Of a stretch of 64,000 nucleotides of DNA, positions 37,210-46,825 are shown piece by piece. The notes under the pieces are model-generated. The model searched no databases. It was not told the origin of the DNA and saw only the letters and a list, made by a program, of their open reading frames with translations. The position numbers were made by a program, and so were the translations under genes. The stretch's first letter is position 1, and each line of letters begins with the position of its first letter. Origin of the DNA: CAWGJF01 sp963822905 (GTDB lineage: Bacteria; Bacteroidota; Ignavibacteria; Ignavibacteriales; Ignavibacteriaceae); the NCBI GenBank assembly GCA_963822905.1, contig CAWGJF010000002.1, positions 620,001 to 684,000 of the forward strand, given 5' to 3'.

Positions 37210-38091
37210 TTAAGATTTTGGATGTGACTTTTTATAAGCTTTTTTTAACCGCTCTATACTTACGTGAGTATAAATTTGAGTTGTAGATAAATTTTCATGA
37301 CCTAGAATTTCTTTAACCGCTCTTAAGTCAGCGCCATTATCCAACATATGCGTTGCAGAACTATGCCTTAATATGTGCGGACTTTTCTTTTTGATATCAG
37401 TTACTCTGGATAAATATTTATTAACAACTCTATAAACATATTTCTGATAAATATTTGCTCCGCCGGGTGTACGAAGTAAAATATCATTTCCGGAATTATA
37501 TGATTGAGAATCCATATATTTTTTTAAAATAGGAATTGATTTATCTCCAACCGGAATTATCCTTGTCTTACTTCCCTTTCCTGTTATCCTCAAAGATTTT
37601 TGTGAGAGATTAACATTTTGAACTACTAAAGAACAAACTTCACCAACCCGTAATGAACAACCATATAATAATTCGAAAATACATTTTACTAATAAATGAT
37701 TCTCATCTTCATTATCGGCCATATGAAATATTTGTTCAATGCTATGAACAGAAGTTACTTCAGGTAAATTTTTTGCAGCTTTTGGATTATGTAAATATCC
37801 TGCTGGATTGTGTTCTAACAAATCATTCCTGAATCCATAATTGAATAGCCCTCTAAGAGAAGCCAATTTTCTTGAAATCGATCTTTTTGAATTTCCATTC
37901 TCGTTTAGTCTTGACAAAAAAGTTTTAATAAACTTCTCTGTTATTTTAGACGTATCAGTTCTATTATTTTCTTCACAAAAATTAATGAAATAACCCAGGT
38001 CTGTTTTATATGATTTGATTGTATTAGCGGAATATCTCCTGACTCCACCAGCAAAATCAATAAAAGATTGGCTAAGTTCTTTTACGTGCAT
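37210..38091 (-). CDS. Tyrosine recombinase (XerC/XerD type)
   Basis: This 293-residue site-specific recombinase has the complete catalytic set: Arg148 (SLRVGEV), Lys172, His239 and Arg242 (HILRHS), His265 (GHENLSTTQ) and nucleophile Tyr274. The SAM-like N-terminal domain spans about 1-90. Length and housekeeping context (hpf, hprK) fit chromosome-dimer resolution rather than an integron or phage. Whether it is XerC or XerD is not decided. Confidence 0.93.
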   Translation of the reverse strand: MHVKELSQSFIDFAGGVRRYSANTIKSYKTDLGYFINFCEENNRTDTSKITEKFIKTFLSRLNENGNSKRSISRKLASLRGLFNYGFRNDLLEHNPAGYLHNPKAAKNLPEVTSVHSIEQIFHMADNEDENHLLVKCIFELLYGCSLRVGEVCSLVVQNVNLSQKSLRITGKGSKTRIIPVGDKSIPILKKYMDSQSYNSGNDILLRTPGGANIYQKYVYRVVNKYLSRVTDIKKKSPHILRHSSATHMLDNGADLRAVKEILGHENLSTTQIYTHVSIERLKKAYKKSHPKS

Positions 38092-38169
38092 AAAGTTTAG
38101 GTTATTCTCTTTTCAAAACTAATTGTTATAGTAAACGGATATTCAATGAAAATTTCTGCCAAATCCAAT

Positions 38170-38619
38170 TCATAGTCTCTTATTAACCCTTAATAAAATA
38201 AATTTATTTTTATTAAGCAACTTATTTTCCATCAATTTCATTTTTCTTTTTTTTGAGGAAGTTGTATCATCATATCCAATTAGGTGTAAAATCCCGTGAA
38301 TAACAAGTCTGCAAAGTTCTTCTTTGCTCGGAACTTTGTATTTTTTTGCATTTTCCAATGCATCATCCACAGAAATCAGGATTTCCCCATCAAGGATATT
38401 GTCATCTCCAGAATAATTAAATGTAATTATATCCGTGTAATAATCATGATCTAAATGAGCTTTATTTATTTCTAAAATGTCTTTTCGATTAATAAAATTG
38501 ATTTCAAGTGATTGTATGCTGAGATTTAAACTTTTACTCAACGAATTGACCAACAAATGTATTTTCCTTTTTTCAACCAGTTTATTTTTTGAATTTACAA
38601 CCAGGTTTTTCAAATTCAA
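38170..38619 (-). CDS. ybeY: rRNA maturation endoribonuclease
   Basis: This 149-residue protein shows the YbeY metal site HGILHLIGYDD. His108 and His112 are present, but the third ligand position, usually His, is Asp118. A similar Asp is common in Bacteroidota. TDIITFNY and GEILISVDDA are family blocks. Role: 16S rRNA 3' end processing and ribosome quality control. It is adjacent to the carbonic anhydrase-like gene with no gap. Confidence 0.9.
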   Translation of the reverse strand: MNLKNLVVNSKNKLVEKRKIHLLVNSLSKSLNLSIQSLEINFINRKDILEINKAHLDHDYYTDIITFNYSGDDNILDGEILISVDDALENAKKYKVPSKEELCRLVIHGILHLIGYDDTTSSKKRKMKLMENKLLNKNKFILLRVNKRL

Positions 38620-39183
38620 TCAGGAATTATTATTTAAAGATTGTAAGGTTAATTGGGTATATTTTTTATACCGTTCTGCACTTCTTGCAAAATCCTCAAT
38701 TTCAGATTGTGTCAGATTCCTGATTATTTTTGCAGGAACTCCAGCAACTAATTTTCCTGAAGGTACAATAAAATTTTGTTTTACAACTGCTCCAGCAGCA
38801 ACCATAGAATTTTCTTCAATAATTGCACCATCAAGTACGATTGCACCCATTCCAATCAGACATAAATTATTTAAAGTACATCCGTGCAAAGTAACCGAAT
38901 GACCAATTGTAACGTTATCTCCAATATTTAAAGGAAACTTTCCATTTGTTACATGCAGCATACATAAATCCTGAACATTAGTCCCCTTGCCTATTTTTAT
39001 ATAATGAACATCACCTCGTATCACGGTGTTATACCATATATTTGAATCTTCACCAATCTCGACGTCACCAATAACCTTAACACCTGAAGCAAGGAAAACA
39101 TTTTTCCCGAGTTTCGGAAAAGTATCCAGGTAAGGAAATAATTTATTCTCTTCTATTCCTCTTTCCATTTTGGAGGGTTCCAT
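38620..39183 (-). CDS. Gamma carbonic anhydrase family hexapeptide-repeat protein
   Basis: This 187-residue left-handed beta-helix protein (YrdA/PaaY type) has NIWYNTVIRGDV, TNVQDLCMLHV and the three zinc His residues at 77, 95 and 100 (GHSVTLHGC). The C-terminal helix ends the trimer fold. Activity as carbonic anhydrase or thioesterase is unproven for this subgroup. The start at 39183 overlaps the upstream gene by 31 bases; an in-frame ATG at 39168 is an alternative. Confidence 0.9.
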   Translation of the reverse strand: MEPSKMERGIEENKLFPYLDTFPKLGKNVFLASGVKVIGDVEIGEDSNIWYNTVIRGDVHYIKIGKGTNVQDLCMLHVTNGKFPLNIGDNVTIGHSVTLHGCTLNNLCLIGMGAIVLDGAIIEENSMVAAGAVVKQNFIVPSGKLVAGVPAKIIRNLTQSEIEDFARSAERYKKYTQLTLQSLNNNS

Positions 39184-39971
39184 AATTTTTTATTCCAATC
39201 AATTAATTCTAAAGTAACGTTTCCAATAATTACATTCATTTTTGCAATGATGGGGACTGAGCTTTCATCATTACTGAACCATCCTTCAAATTTACCTGTT
39301 AACCCATAAACACTTACAAAATTTGTCTCGCCTTCAAGTCTTTTACAATTAATATCATAATCTACTGATTCTATTGAGATTGGTTCGCTTTCTGGAAAAT
39401 ATTTGATATCTGTTTCTTCTTCTTTTTCGTTTACAAAACATGGAATTGAAATTTCATCTTCATCATGAAAATTCACTCTTGCAAAAAATAAAATTGATAA
39501 ACCATCCTGAAGCTTTTGAGAAACAGTTGCAGTTGAATCAACAAAATATTTATTGAAATTTTTATATCCCCGCAAAATCTGAACTGAAGTATCATTAAGG
39601 AACTTGTATATAGTCACTGTAGTGTCTTCATCATTCATTGTACCAATGAATTTATGCGGATAAAATGAGCTATCAATATAACTCTCGTAAACCTGGTGGA
39701 GACTGACAAATGGCACACCTTTATAAGAGTCCATCTTTGCAATTGTTTTAAGGACAGGTGTATTATTTTCTGTTTCTTTATCAACGATTTTTATTCTAAC
39801 TTCCCCAAGATTAAGAAAAGCATATTTTACTATATAAGTAAAATCTTCTCCTAACTGAATCGTTTTTCCTGAAACCGGATTTGTAAAATGTGGACGGAAT
39901 ATTTGTGAAAATATTTTACATGGCAAAAATATAAACAGTATTAATAATCCGGACCAAATCTTAACAAACAT
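39153..39971 (-). CDS. Secreted DUF3108-like protein
   Basis: This 272-residue protein has an N-terminal signal (IWSGLLILFIFLPCKIFSQ). A body follows with FTYIVKYAFLNLGEVRI and an all-beta pattern to the GLTGKFEGWFSNDESSVPIIAKMNV region (quoted in parts), which fits DUF3108. Relatives are predicted periplasmic lipocalin-like proteins of unknown function. Its ATG directly adjoins the stop of the S41 protease gene. Confidence 0.75.
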   Translation of the reverse strand: MFVKIWSGLLILFIFLPCKIFSQIFRPHFTNPVSGKTIQLGEDFTYIVKYAFLNLGEVRIKIVDKETENNTPVLKTIAKMDSYKGVPFVSLHQVYESYIDSSFYPHKFIGTMNDEDTTVTIYKFLNDTSVQILRGYKNFNKYFVDSTATVSQKLQDGLSILFFARVNFHDEDEISIPCFVNEKEEETDIKYFPESEPISIESVDYDINCKRLEGETNFVSVYGLTGKFEGWFSNDESSVPIIAKMNVIIGNVTLELIDWNKKLWNPPKWKEE

Positions 39972-41587
39972 TATTTCTTGAGTTCGGCAAGTTGTTTTGC
40001 TTCATCAAATAAAGTTAATGCTTTTTGAAGTTGATTGTCGACCGAAGCCATCATAGTAAACCAGCCTTCATTTTTCCAGAAATTCCTGGCAATCTGTGCT
40101 TTTAATCGAGTTAAAATGTAATCTTTATCTTCTTCAAAATCTTTTTTGTTAAATTTAACTTCTTTTGATTCAGCAAATTTTGTGAAATTTTTTATATCAG
40201 GTTCAGTTAATCCAAATTCACTTTTGAATTTGTTAAGATCGTTTCCATACTCTTGTTTTATTTTATTTTCCTTTGATTCTAAAAATAATAGAGTAAACTG
40301 GTAAAAAATATTTTGTCTTAAAAGATTTCTTGTATAGTCATTAATATTACCTGATTTAACAATATAGTCAGGAGTGATTCCGCCACCTCCGTAAACGATT
40401 CTTCCGGCAGCAGTTTTAAACTCAGGTTTTGTAGAATCTTCTTCAGCAGTGTGCTCAAGGTTATCACCCTCAACTTCATTTCGTTCCGAGACTTCAGAAT
40501 AGTATTCGTCTTTGTTTTTTTTGTTTTTATAATCCCTCTGAATCAATCTACCAGAAGGAGTAAAATAATCTGAGATTGTCAGACGCAGTGCTGAATTATC
40601 ACGTAATGTAAATTGTTTTTGCACCAGGCCTTTTCCAAAAGAAGTTTCACCAACAATTAGTCCCCTGTCCCAATCCTGAACTGCGCCTGAAACAATTTCA
40701 CTAGCACTAGCACTTCCCTGGTTAATCAAAATAATTAATGGTATATCTTCATAAGGATAACTTTTTTCAGCAAAGAATTCATCATCCAGTTCTGATCTTC
40801 TTCCTTTTGTGTAAACAATTTTCTTATTTCCTTTGATAAAGAGATCAGAAATATCGACCGCCTGTTGAAGATATCCACCCGGGTTTCCTCTCAAATCCAA
40901 AATGAGTTGTTTCATTCCAGAGTTTTTAAGATCCTGTAAAGCAGATTTTAATTCATCAAAAGTTGTTTCAGAAAACCGCGAAACACTAACATATCCGGTA
41001 TTATTTTTTAACATTAAATGCGTATCGACGGAATACAAAGGAATTTTATCACGTGTTATTTCATAATCAATTAAATTTTTAATTCCGTTTCTATGAATTG
41101 AAATCTTAACTTTCGTTCCGGCTTTACCTCTTAGTTTTGACACGACTTGTTCATTTGTAATTCCAATACAACCTTTATCCGCTATTTTTACAATCCTGTC
41201 GCCAGGCAAAATTCCAAGGGCTTCACTCGGACCACCGCTTATTGCTGAAACAACAGTGAGAGTATCATCTACTATCTGGAATTCAATCCCAATACCATCA
41301 AAATCTCCTCTGAAAGATTCTTCAACTCCAGAAAGTTCTTTTGCAGGAATGTAAATTGAATGAGGATCAAGATCATCAAGCATACCGTTTATTGCCGATT
41401 CTACCAAATGATGTGAATCTACTTCTTCGACATAATATTTTTCTGTATAAGTTAGTACATCATTAAATTTTTGAATATTATCGCGTAAGCTGTCATCGGA
41501 GAAAATATTTTCTATTTCAATCCCAAGAACAATTCCCAGTACCAAAACAACTAAAAGAACTGGTATTCTGAAGTTCTTGCTATTCAT
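39971..41587 (-). CDS. C-terminal processing peptidase (S41 family)
   Basis: This 538-residue protease has an N-terminal signal anchor (VLLVVLVLGIVLGIEI). A PDZ domain (about 90-170, FDGIGIEFQI, ILPGDRIVKI) and the S41 catalytic domain follow, with GSASASEIVSGA (Ser) and GETSFGKGLVQ (Lys), the Ser-Lys dyad. A ~130-residue helical C-terminal extension follows, as in Bacteroidota tail-specific proteases. Likely role: periplasmic processing or turnover of envelope proteins. Confidence 0.94.
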   Translation of the reverse strand: MNSKNFRIPVLLVVLVLGIVLGIEIENIFSDDSLRDNIQKFNDVLTYTEKYYVEEVDSHHLVESAINGMLDDLDPHSIYIPAKELSGVEESFRGDFDGIGIEFQIVDDTLTVVSAISGGPSEALGILPGDRIVKIADKGCIGITNEQVVSKLRGKAGTKVKISIHRNGIKNLIDYEITRDKIPLYSVDTHLMLKNNTGYVSVSRFSETTFDELKSALQDLKNSGMKQLILDLRGNPGGYLQQAVDISDLFIKGNKKIVYTKGRRSELDDEFFAEKSYPYEDIPLIILINQGSASASEIVSGAVQDWDRGLIVGETSFGKGLVQKQFTLRDNSALRLTISDYFTPSGRLIQRDYKNKKNKDEYYSEVSERNEVEGDNLEHTAEEDSTKPEFKTAAGRIVYGGGGITPDYIVKSGNINDYTRNLLRQNIFYQFTLLFLESKENKIKQEYGNDLNKFKSEFGLTEPDIKNFTKFAESKEVKFNKKDFEEDKDYILTRLKAQIARNFWKNEGWFTMMASVDNQLQKALTLFDEAKQLAELKK

Positions 41588-41670
41588 TATTACTCCAAAT
41601 TAAATTTTAATTTCTAATTAGCAATTTCAATCGATAAAAACAATTAAGCATTTGCTGGACGGTTCTAATC

Positions 41671-43173
41671 CTATGCCTCTGGTTTCATCTGAGGAAAAAA
41701 TATTACATCCCGGATTGATGTTTGATTAGTCAAAAGCATAACCAGCCTGTCAATTCCGATTCCCAAACCCGCAGTTGGAGGCATTCCAAATTCAAGCGAA
41801 CGAATATAATCTTCGTCAACCTGGTGGGCTTCGAGATCACCTTCCTCGCGAAGTTTTACTTGTTCTTCAAATCTATTTCTCTGATCAATTGGATCATTCA
41901 ATTCAGAAAAAGCATTACATATTTCCTTCCCGGCAACATACCCTTCAAATCTTTCCACTAATCCCGGCTTGCTTCTATGTTTTTTAGCCAATGGAGAAAG
42001 AATTAAAGGATAATCAATTATAAAAGTCGGTTGTATAAGATTTTTTTCCACTGATTCACTAAATATTTCATCAATCAGTTTTGCTCTTCCATCAATTCCT
42101 TTTAAGTCAATTCCAAGAGTTTTAGATATAGATTTTAGTTCATCTTCACTGGCAGTTAAAGCATCAATGCCTGTCTGTTCTTTTATTGCATCAACATAGC
42201 CAACCCGTTTCCATGGAGAACTGAAATTAATTGTTTGGTTATCATAATTGAACTCAATTTTGCTAAAAACTTTATTACAAATATGAATTACCATTTCTTC
42301 AACTAAATTCATCATCCACTCATAATCTTTATAAGCTACATAAAGTTCCATCATTGTAAATTCCGGGTTATGAAATTTATCCATTCCTTCATTTCTGAAA
42401 TCTTTTGCAATTTCATAAACACCTTCAAAACCTCCGACAATTAATCTTTTTAAATAGAGTTCATCAGCAATTCGCAAATACAAATCTGTATCGAGTGTAT
42501 TATGATGTGTAATAAACGGACGAGCTGCAGCACCTCCATAAAGAGGTTGAAGAATCGGTGTTTCTACTTCGAGATAACCCTTTGTATCCAGAAAATTTCT
42601 AAGTGAACTTACAATTCTGCTTCTCGATTCAAAAACTTTTTTTACCTCGGGATTTACAATCAAATCAACATAACGTTGTCGATATCTCAATTCTTTATCA
42701 GCAAATTGGTCAAAAATAGTTTTATTACCGGCTTCATCAGTAACTTCTTTTGCAATTGGCAACGGTCGTATTGATTTTGCAAGCAAATGGAGTGATCTAA
42801 CATGAACAGATATTTCACCTGTTTTTGTTTTAAATACAAATCCTTCAATCCCGATTATGTCTCCAATATCCATCAACTTAAATGCTTCATAAGATTCGCC
42901 GATTTCATCTTTCTTTAAATAAATCTGGATTCTTCCTTTGTTATCCATTATGTGTGCAAAAGAAGCTTTCCCCATTCTTCTAATAGCCATTATTCTTCCG
43001 GCGAGTTTTACGTTTTTTGTTTCACCATCTGTAAAATTATTTTTTATTTCTGTTGAGTTTGAATCAACATCGAATGAATATGCAAAAGGATTAAAACCTT
43101 TCTGTTCAAGTTCGTTTAGTTCTTCAAATCTTCTTTTTATAAGTACATTTACATCGGTTTGATTTGTTTCCAC
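41671..43173 (-). CDS. lysS: Lysyl-tRNA synthetase, class II
   Basis: This 500-residue enzyme has an OB-fold anticodon-binding domain (about 50-150) and the class II core: motif 1 around RSRIVSSLRNFLD, motif 2 FRNEGMDKFHNPEFTMME (in parts), motif 3 GLGIGIDRLVMLLT. Full length. It starts right after the RluB-like gene and continues the long minus-strand operon. Confidence 0.97.
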   Translation of the reverse strand: METNQTDVNVLIKRRFEELNELEQKGFNPFAYSFDVDSNSTEIKNNFTDGETKNVKLAGRIMAIRRMGKASFAHIMDNKGRIQIYLKKDEIGESYEAFKLMDIGDIIGIEGFVFKTKTGEISVHVRSLHLLAKSIRPLPIAKEVTDEAGNKTIFDQFADKELRYRQRYVDLIVNPEVKKVFESRSRIVSSLRNFLDTKGYLEVETPILQPLYGGAAARPFITHHNTLDTDLYLRIADELYLKRLIVGGFEGVYEIAKDFRNEGMDKFHNPEFTMMELYVAYKDYEWMMNLVEEMVIHICNKVFSKIEFNYDNQTINFSSPWKRVGYVDAIKEQTGIDALTASEDELKSISKTLGIDLKGIDGRAKLIDEIFSESVEKNLIQPTFIIDYPLILSPLAKKHRSKPGLVERFEGYVAGKEICNAFSELNDPIDQRNRFEEQVKLREEGDLEAHQVDEDYIRSLEFGMPPTAGLGIGIDRLVMLLTNQTSIRDVIFFPQMKPEA

Positions 43174-43911
43174 TTATCCTCCGCCAACGGCTTTAGTTTT
43201 TATTTTTGAATACATAGAAAAAAGTTTTCTAACTTCATCAAGATTTAAATTTCTGAATGCGCCGACAGGAATATCAGCTTTAATACCGGCAAATCCTGAT
43301 CTATTAAGAGTAATAACTGTGTAGCTCAATTTGCCAAACATATTTTTTATAAAATGATTTCTACCTTCCTCACAAAAAACCGAATAGCTTTTACGATCCT
43401 TTGATTTTATTGTCCTGATATCAAGAAATTTTCCTTTCTTACCCTCAAGATAAATCCCTGATAAAAATTTTATCCTGTCATTTTCATCAAGTATTTTATC
43501 TAATCTTACTTCATATTCTCTCGGAACTTTATTTTTGGGATGCGTCAGAAGCTGAGAAAAGTTACCGTCATTTGTAAGCAGAAGAACACCCGTAGTGTTA
43601 TAATCCAATCTTCCAACAGGATAAATTCTTTCTTTTGATTTGATAATATCCAGAACGGTTTTCCTGTTTCGTTCATCATCTGTTGAAGAAATATATCCCT
43701 TGGGTTTATTAAGCAGGATATAAATATTCTTTTTCGGTTTTACCTTTTCACCATCAAAAAATATTATATCACTTTCTACGTCAACATTTAGTGAGAGATC
43801 AGTAACTACTTTATTATTTACCGAGACTCTACCCTGTAAAATAAACTCTTCCGATTTTCTCCGGGAAGCAATTCCACTTTCAGCAAGAAATTTATTAATT
43901 CTCACTTTCAT
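43174..43911 (-). CDS. Pseudouridine synthase (RsuA/RluB/E family)
   Basis: This 245-residue enzyme isomerises uridine in rRNA. An S4 RNA-binding domain opens it (MKVRINKFLAESGIASRRKSE), then the catalytic Asp lies in GRLDYNTTGVLLLTNDG, with KVPREYEVRL following. The open frame begins further upstream, but the ATG at 43911 gives the standard N-terminus. It overlaps the scpB end by 17 bases, an order (scpA-scpB-rluB) widespread in bacteria. RluB is the likely subtype. Confidence 0.93.
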   Translation of the reverse strand: MKVRINKFLAESGIASRRKSEEFILQGRVSVNNKVVTDLSLNVDVESDIIFFDGEKVKPKKNIYILLNKPKGYISSTDDERNRKTVLDIIKSKERIYPVGRLDYNTTGVLLLTNDGNFSQLLTHPKNKVPREYEVRLDKILDENDRIKFLSGIYLEGKKGKFLDIRTIKSKDRKSYSVFCEEGRNHFIKNMFGKLSYTVITLNRSGFAGIKADIPVGAFRNLNLDEVRKLFSMYSKIKTKAVGGG

Positions 43912-44545
43912 CGCCTGATGGTTCCGGGGTTTCATTTTCGATTGTTTCTTCAATTGCATTCATCATAATTTTTCTTTTCTGTTCGATAAAATCATCATCA
44001 TTCATAATTTCTTCTATCTCACGCGGTTTCGGAAGGTCACTTAAATTATTTAAACCAAAATATTTTAAAAATTCATTCGTCGTTTCATAAAGCAATGGTC
44101 TGCCGACAGTTTCGGCTCTACCTTTAATAGTGATAAGATTTTTCTCAAGTAGTGTATTAAGAATATAATCTGAGTTAACTCCACGTATAGATTCAAGTTC
44201 GGGTTTTGTAACTGGTTGTTTGTAAGCAATAATCGCCAGGGTTTCCAAAGCTGCCTGACTTAACCTTCGTTTTGCTTTTTCTGATGATAAGAAGCCAACA
44301 TATTTTGCATTTTCTTCTGTAGTTGCATAAGTGAAACCGTTTGCAATTCCAACTATCCTAAAAGAATTATTTTTATTTGAATAATTTGCATTAAGAGTTT
44401 CAACAGCTTTGCCAATATCATCAGCAGTTATTTCGGTATCTTCACCATCAATTCCTTTTATTGCTCTAATTATTTCGGAAGTCTGTAACGGCTCATCCGA
44501 TGAAAAAATTAAAGCTTCAATTATTGAATTATATATACTATCCAT
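43895..44545 (-). CDS. scpB: Segregation and condensation protein B
   Basis: This 216-residue winged-helix kleisin partner of SMC has the blocks EALIFSSDEPL, QAALETLAIIAYKQPVTKPE and RGVNSDYILNTLLE. It ends in an acidic tail. It overlaps scpA by eight bases, consistent with coupled translation of the SMC-ScpAB complex subunits. Confidence 0.96.
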   Translation of the reverse strand: MDSIYNSIIEALIFSSDEPLQTSEIIRAIKGIDGEDTEITADDIGKAVETLNANYSNKNNSFRIVGIANGFTYATTEENAKYVGFLSSEKAKRRLSQAALETLAIIAYKQPVTKPELESIRGVNSDYILNTLLEKNLITIKGRAETVGRPLLYETTNEFLKYFGLNNLSDLPKPREIEEIMNDDDFIEQKRKIMMNAIEETIENETPEPSGDESEN

Positions 44546-45260
44546 TTTGTAACCTCAACACAATAAAATCGTTAAACTCGGGAGTCTCTTTAATTCCTAT
44601 TTTCCCCATCTTTACCAGTTCAAGCAGCGCTACAAAAGTTACAACAATCCTGATTTTTTCATTCATGCTTTCAACTAATTTCAAAAAATGAATTTCAATA
44701 TTTTGTGCAAGCAATGAAAGAATCAAATTCATCTGCTCATCAATTGTAACAGGAATATTTTTAACTTCATGAACAGGCTGTACATTTGAAACCCTATCTA
44801 TTGCAAACCTAAATGCTTTTGCAAGGTCAAAGATTGAAACATTTTTTAACAGAATATCCAACTCACCGGGATCTTCCTTTAAATCAGCAGAAAAATTTCC
44901 CCTGAATTTTAATTTTCTCTGATTAGATTCAAAGAAAGAAAGTTCTTCCGACATCTCCTTATACTTTTTATATTCCAGAAGCGCCCGTACCAGTTCGTCA
45001 CGAGGATCAATTTCCTCTCCCTTCTCATCAACTTCACGAGGCAGGAGCATTCTGACTTTAATATGCATTAAAGTTGAAGCCATCAATATAAAATCTCCTG
45101 CAGTTTCGAGATCCAGCATTTTTATCAGGTTAACATATTCGAGAAACTCTTTAGTAATTTGTGAAATAGGGATATCGTAAATATTTAATTCATCTCTCCT
45201 AATAAAGAAGAGGAGTAAATCGAGCGGACCTTCAAACTGATCTAATTTAATTTTATACAC
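44538..45260 (-). CDS. scpA: Segregation and condensation protein A (kleisin)
   Basis: This 240-residue kleisin starts MYKIKLDQFEGPLDLLLFFI, the hallmark N-terminus. DIPISQITKEFLEYV and FILMASTLMHIKVRMLLP follow, and the C-terminal winged helix (VTFVALLELVKMGKI) is present. It bridges SMC heads in chromosome condensation. Two bases separate it from trpS. Confidence 0.97.
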   Translation of the reverse strand: MYKIKLDQFEGPLDLLLFFIRRDELNIYDIPISQITKEFLEYVNLIKMLDLETAGDFILMASTLMHIKVRMLLPREVDEKGEEIDPRDELVRALLEYKKYKEMSEELSFFESNQRKLKFRGNFSADLKEDPGELDILLKNVSIFDLAKAFRFAIDRVSNVQPVHEVKNIPVTIDEQMNLILSLLAQNIEIHFLKLVESMNEKIRIVVTFVALLELVKMGKIGIKETPEFNDFIVLRLQNG

Positions 45261-45262
45261 TT

Positions 45263-46243
45263 CTAACCCATCTTCATTTTTTCTCTTACTTCTTCCATCG
45301 TTTGTTTTGCAACCGCAGAACCTATTTTTTCTCCTGCTGATAGAACATCTTTAACTTCGTCAATATTTTTTTCGTAGTATTTTCTTTTTTCAATTATTGG
45401 TTCAAGAAAATTGGAAATTTTTGCAGCACATTTCATTTTACAATCAAAACAACCAATTGCTCCGTTTCTACAATCAGATTCAATTTCAGCAATGTTTTCT
45501 TCATTAAATTTTTTATGATAAGAAAAAACTGTACAAATATCGGGATTTCCCGGAGTATCTTTTTTAATTTTGTTAGGATCAATTGCAGTTTTTTTCAACT
45601 TTGATTTTACAACATCCGGTTCATCAGATAATAAAATTGTATTGCCAATTGATTTGCTCATTTTTGCATTCCCATCGAGTCCAGGTAATCTAGAAAATTT
45701 AGTCAACAATGGTTCCGGTTCGGGAAAAACATTGCCATACTGGTTGTTAAACTTTCTTGCAATCTCTCTTGTTATTTCCACGTGGGGAACCTGGTCTTCA
45801 CCAACAGGAACTACATCCCCTTTATAAAGTAAAATATCTGCTGCTTGCAAAACAGGGTAACCGAGGTGTCCATATATAACCTGTTCAATATGCAAATCTC
45901 TAACCTGGTCTTTAATGGTCGGATTTCTTTCAAGCCGGTTAACTGTAATCAGCATACTAAAAATTAAATATAATTCTGTGTGTTCTTTAATTTGTGATTG
46001 TCTGAACATCGGGCTGATTTTTGGATCCAGTCCCGCAGCAAGCCAATCTATTAACATTTCTATTGTGTTAGTGTAAACATCTTTAGTTTCAAGACCAGTT
46101 GTAAGAACATGATAATCAGCAATCAAGTGATAGCTTTCATACTCATCCTGTAACTTAATCCAGTTTTCAAGAGCGCCAACATAATGTCCGATGTGTAATT
46201 TACCGGTCGGACGCATTCCGCTAAGGATTCTTTTTTTAGTCAT
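45263..46243 (-). CDS. trpS: Tryptophanyl-tRNA synthetase with Fe-S-type Cys motif
   Basis: This 326-residue class I synthetase has HIGH at 17-20 and KMSKS at 194-198. In the C-terminal domain Cys237, Cys258, Cys265 and Cys268 form C-x20-C-x6-C-x2-C. This is close to the C-x22-C-x6-C-x2-C 4Fe-4S site reported for Thermotoga maritima TrpRS. The cluster is thought to aid anticodon recognition. It heads the scpA-scpB-rluB-lysS run. Confidence 0.96.
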   Translation of the reverse strand: MTKKRILSGMRPTGKLHIGHYVGALENWIKLQDEYESYHLIADYHVLTTGLETKDVYTNTIEMLIDWLAAGLDPKISPMFRQSQIKEHTELYLIFSMLITVNRLERNPTIKDQVRDLHIEQVIYGHLGYPVLQAADILLYKGDVVPVGEDQVPHVEITREIARKFNNQYGNVFPEPEPLLTKFSRLPGLDGNAKMSKSIGNTILLSDEPDVVKSKLKKTAIDPNKIKKDTPGNPDICTVFSYHKKFNEENIAEIESDCRNGAIGCFDCKMKCAAKISNFLEPIIEKRKYYEKNIDEVKDVLSAGEKIGSAVAKQTMEEVREKMKMG

Positions 46244-46325
46244 AACTTTTGAGAATAATGGGTTTTAATCAACAAAGATAACAATAAAAGTGATTATTTT
46301 CCGGTCAGGTTGAAGCGGTTAATTT

Positions 46326-46825
46326 TCAGGCTAGGTAAAGGTATGGTTTCCATTTTTCATCAAGCTTGCCAACAACATTTTTTATAAACATAATGTGGCT
46401 CGGTTTGAAAGGTTTAATTAATAATTTCATATCTGCTTCATCAGGTGTACGGTCTCCTTTTTTGTTGTTGCAAATTGTGCAGGCACTGATCAGGTTTTCC
46501 CAACTATCTGTTCCTCCCCTGGCTTTTGGAATAATATGGTCAATTGTTAAAGTGAGATCGCTTCTTCCACAGTAACTGCATTTAAAACCATCCCGGCGAA
46601 GAATATTTTTCCTGGTGAGAACAACCCTTTTATAAGGTACTCTAACAAAACTGTTCAGCCGGATTATACTTGGCCAGGGAAACGATGTTGAAACAGAATG
46701 GATTTCTTTGTGAGAATCATTTTGCACAATTACTGCCTTGCCGAGATACATAAGAACCACAGCTTTCCTGATGTTGCAAACAGTAAGTGGTTCATAACTT
46801 TGATTTAAAATCAAAACTTTTGCAT
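46326..46825 (-). CDS. HNH endonuclease family protein (start probably shifted by one base)
   Basis: The protein reads LILNQSYEPLTVCNIRKAVVL, then an HNH domain with CSYCGR, LTIDHIIPKARGG and CTICNNKKGD, in which two CxxC pairs bind zinc. The visible frame can start only at a TTG (46814) without a Shine-Dalgarno. An ATG at 46825 overlaps the upstream stop (TAAATG) and follows GGAAG by five bases, but it is out of frame by one base. One missing A in the AAAA run would give MQKVLILNQ, the usual N-terminus. Such proteins are common single HNH nucleases of unknown role. Confidence 0.82.

Noticed and set aside
37210..38091. Tyrosine recombinase as mark of an integrated element
   Set aside because: It sits in a housekeeping run with hpf and hprK, has Xer length and shows no flanking attachment repeats or phage genes.
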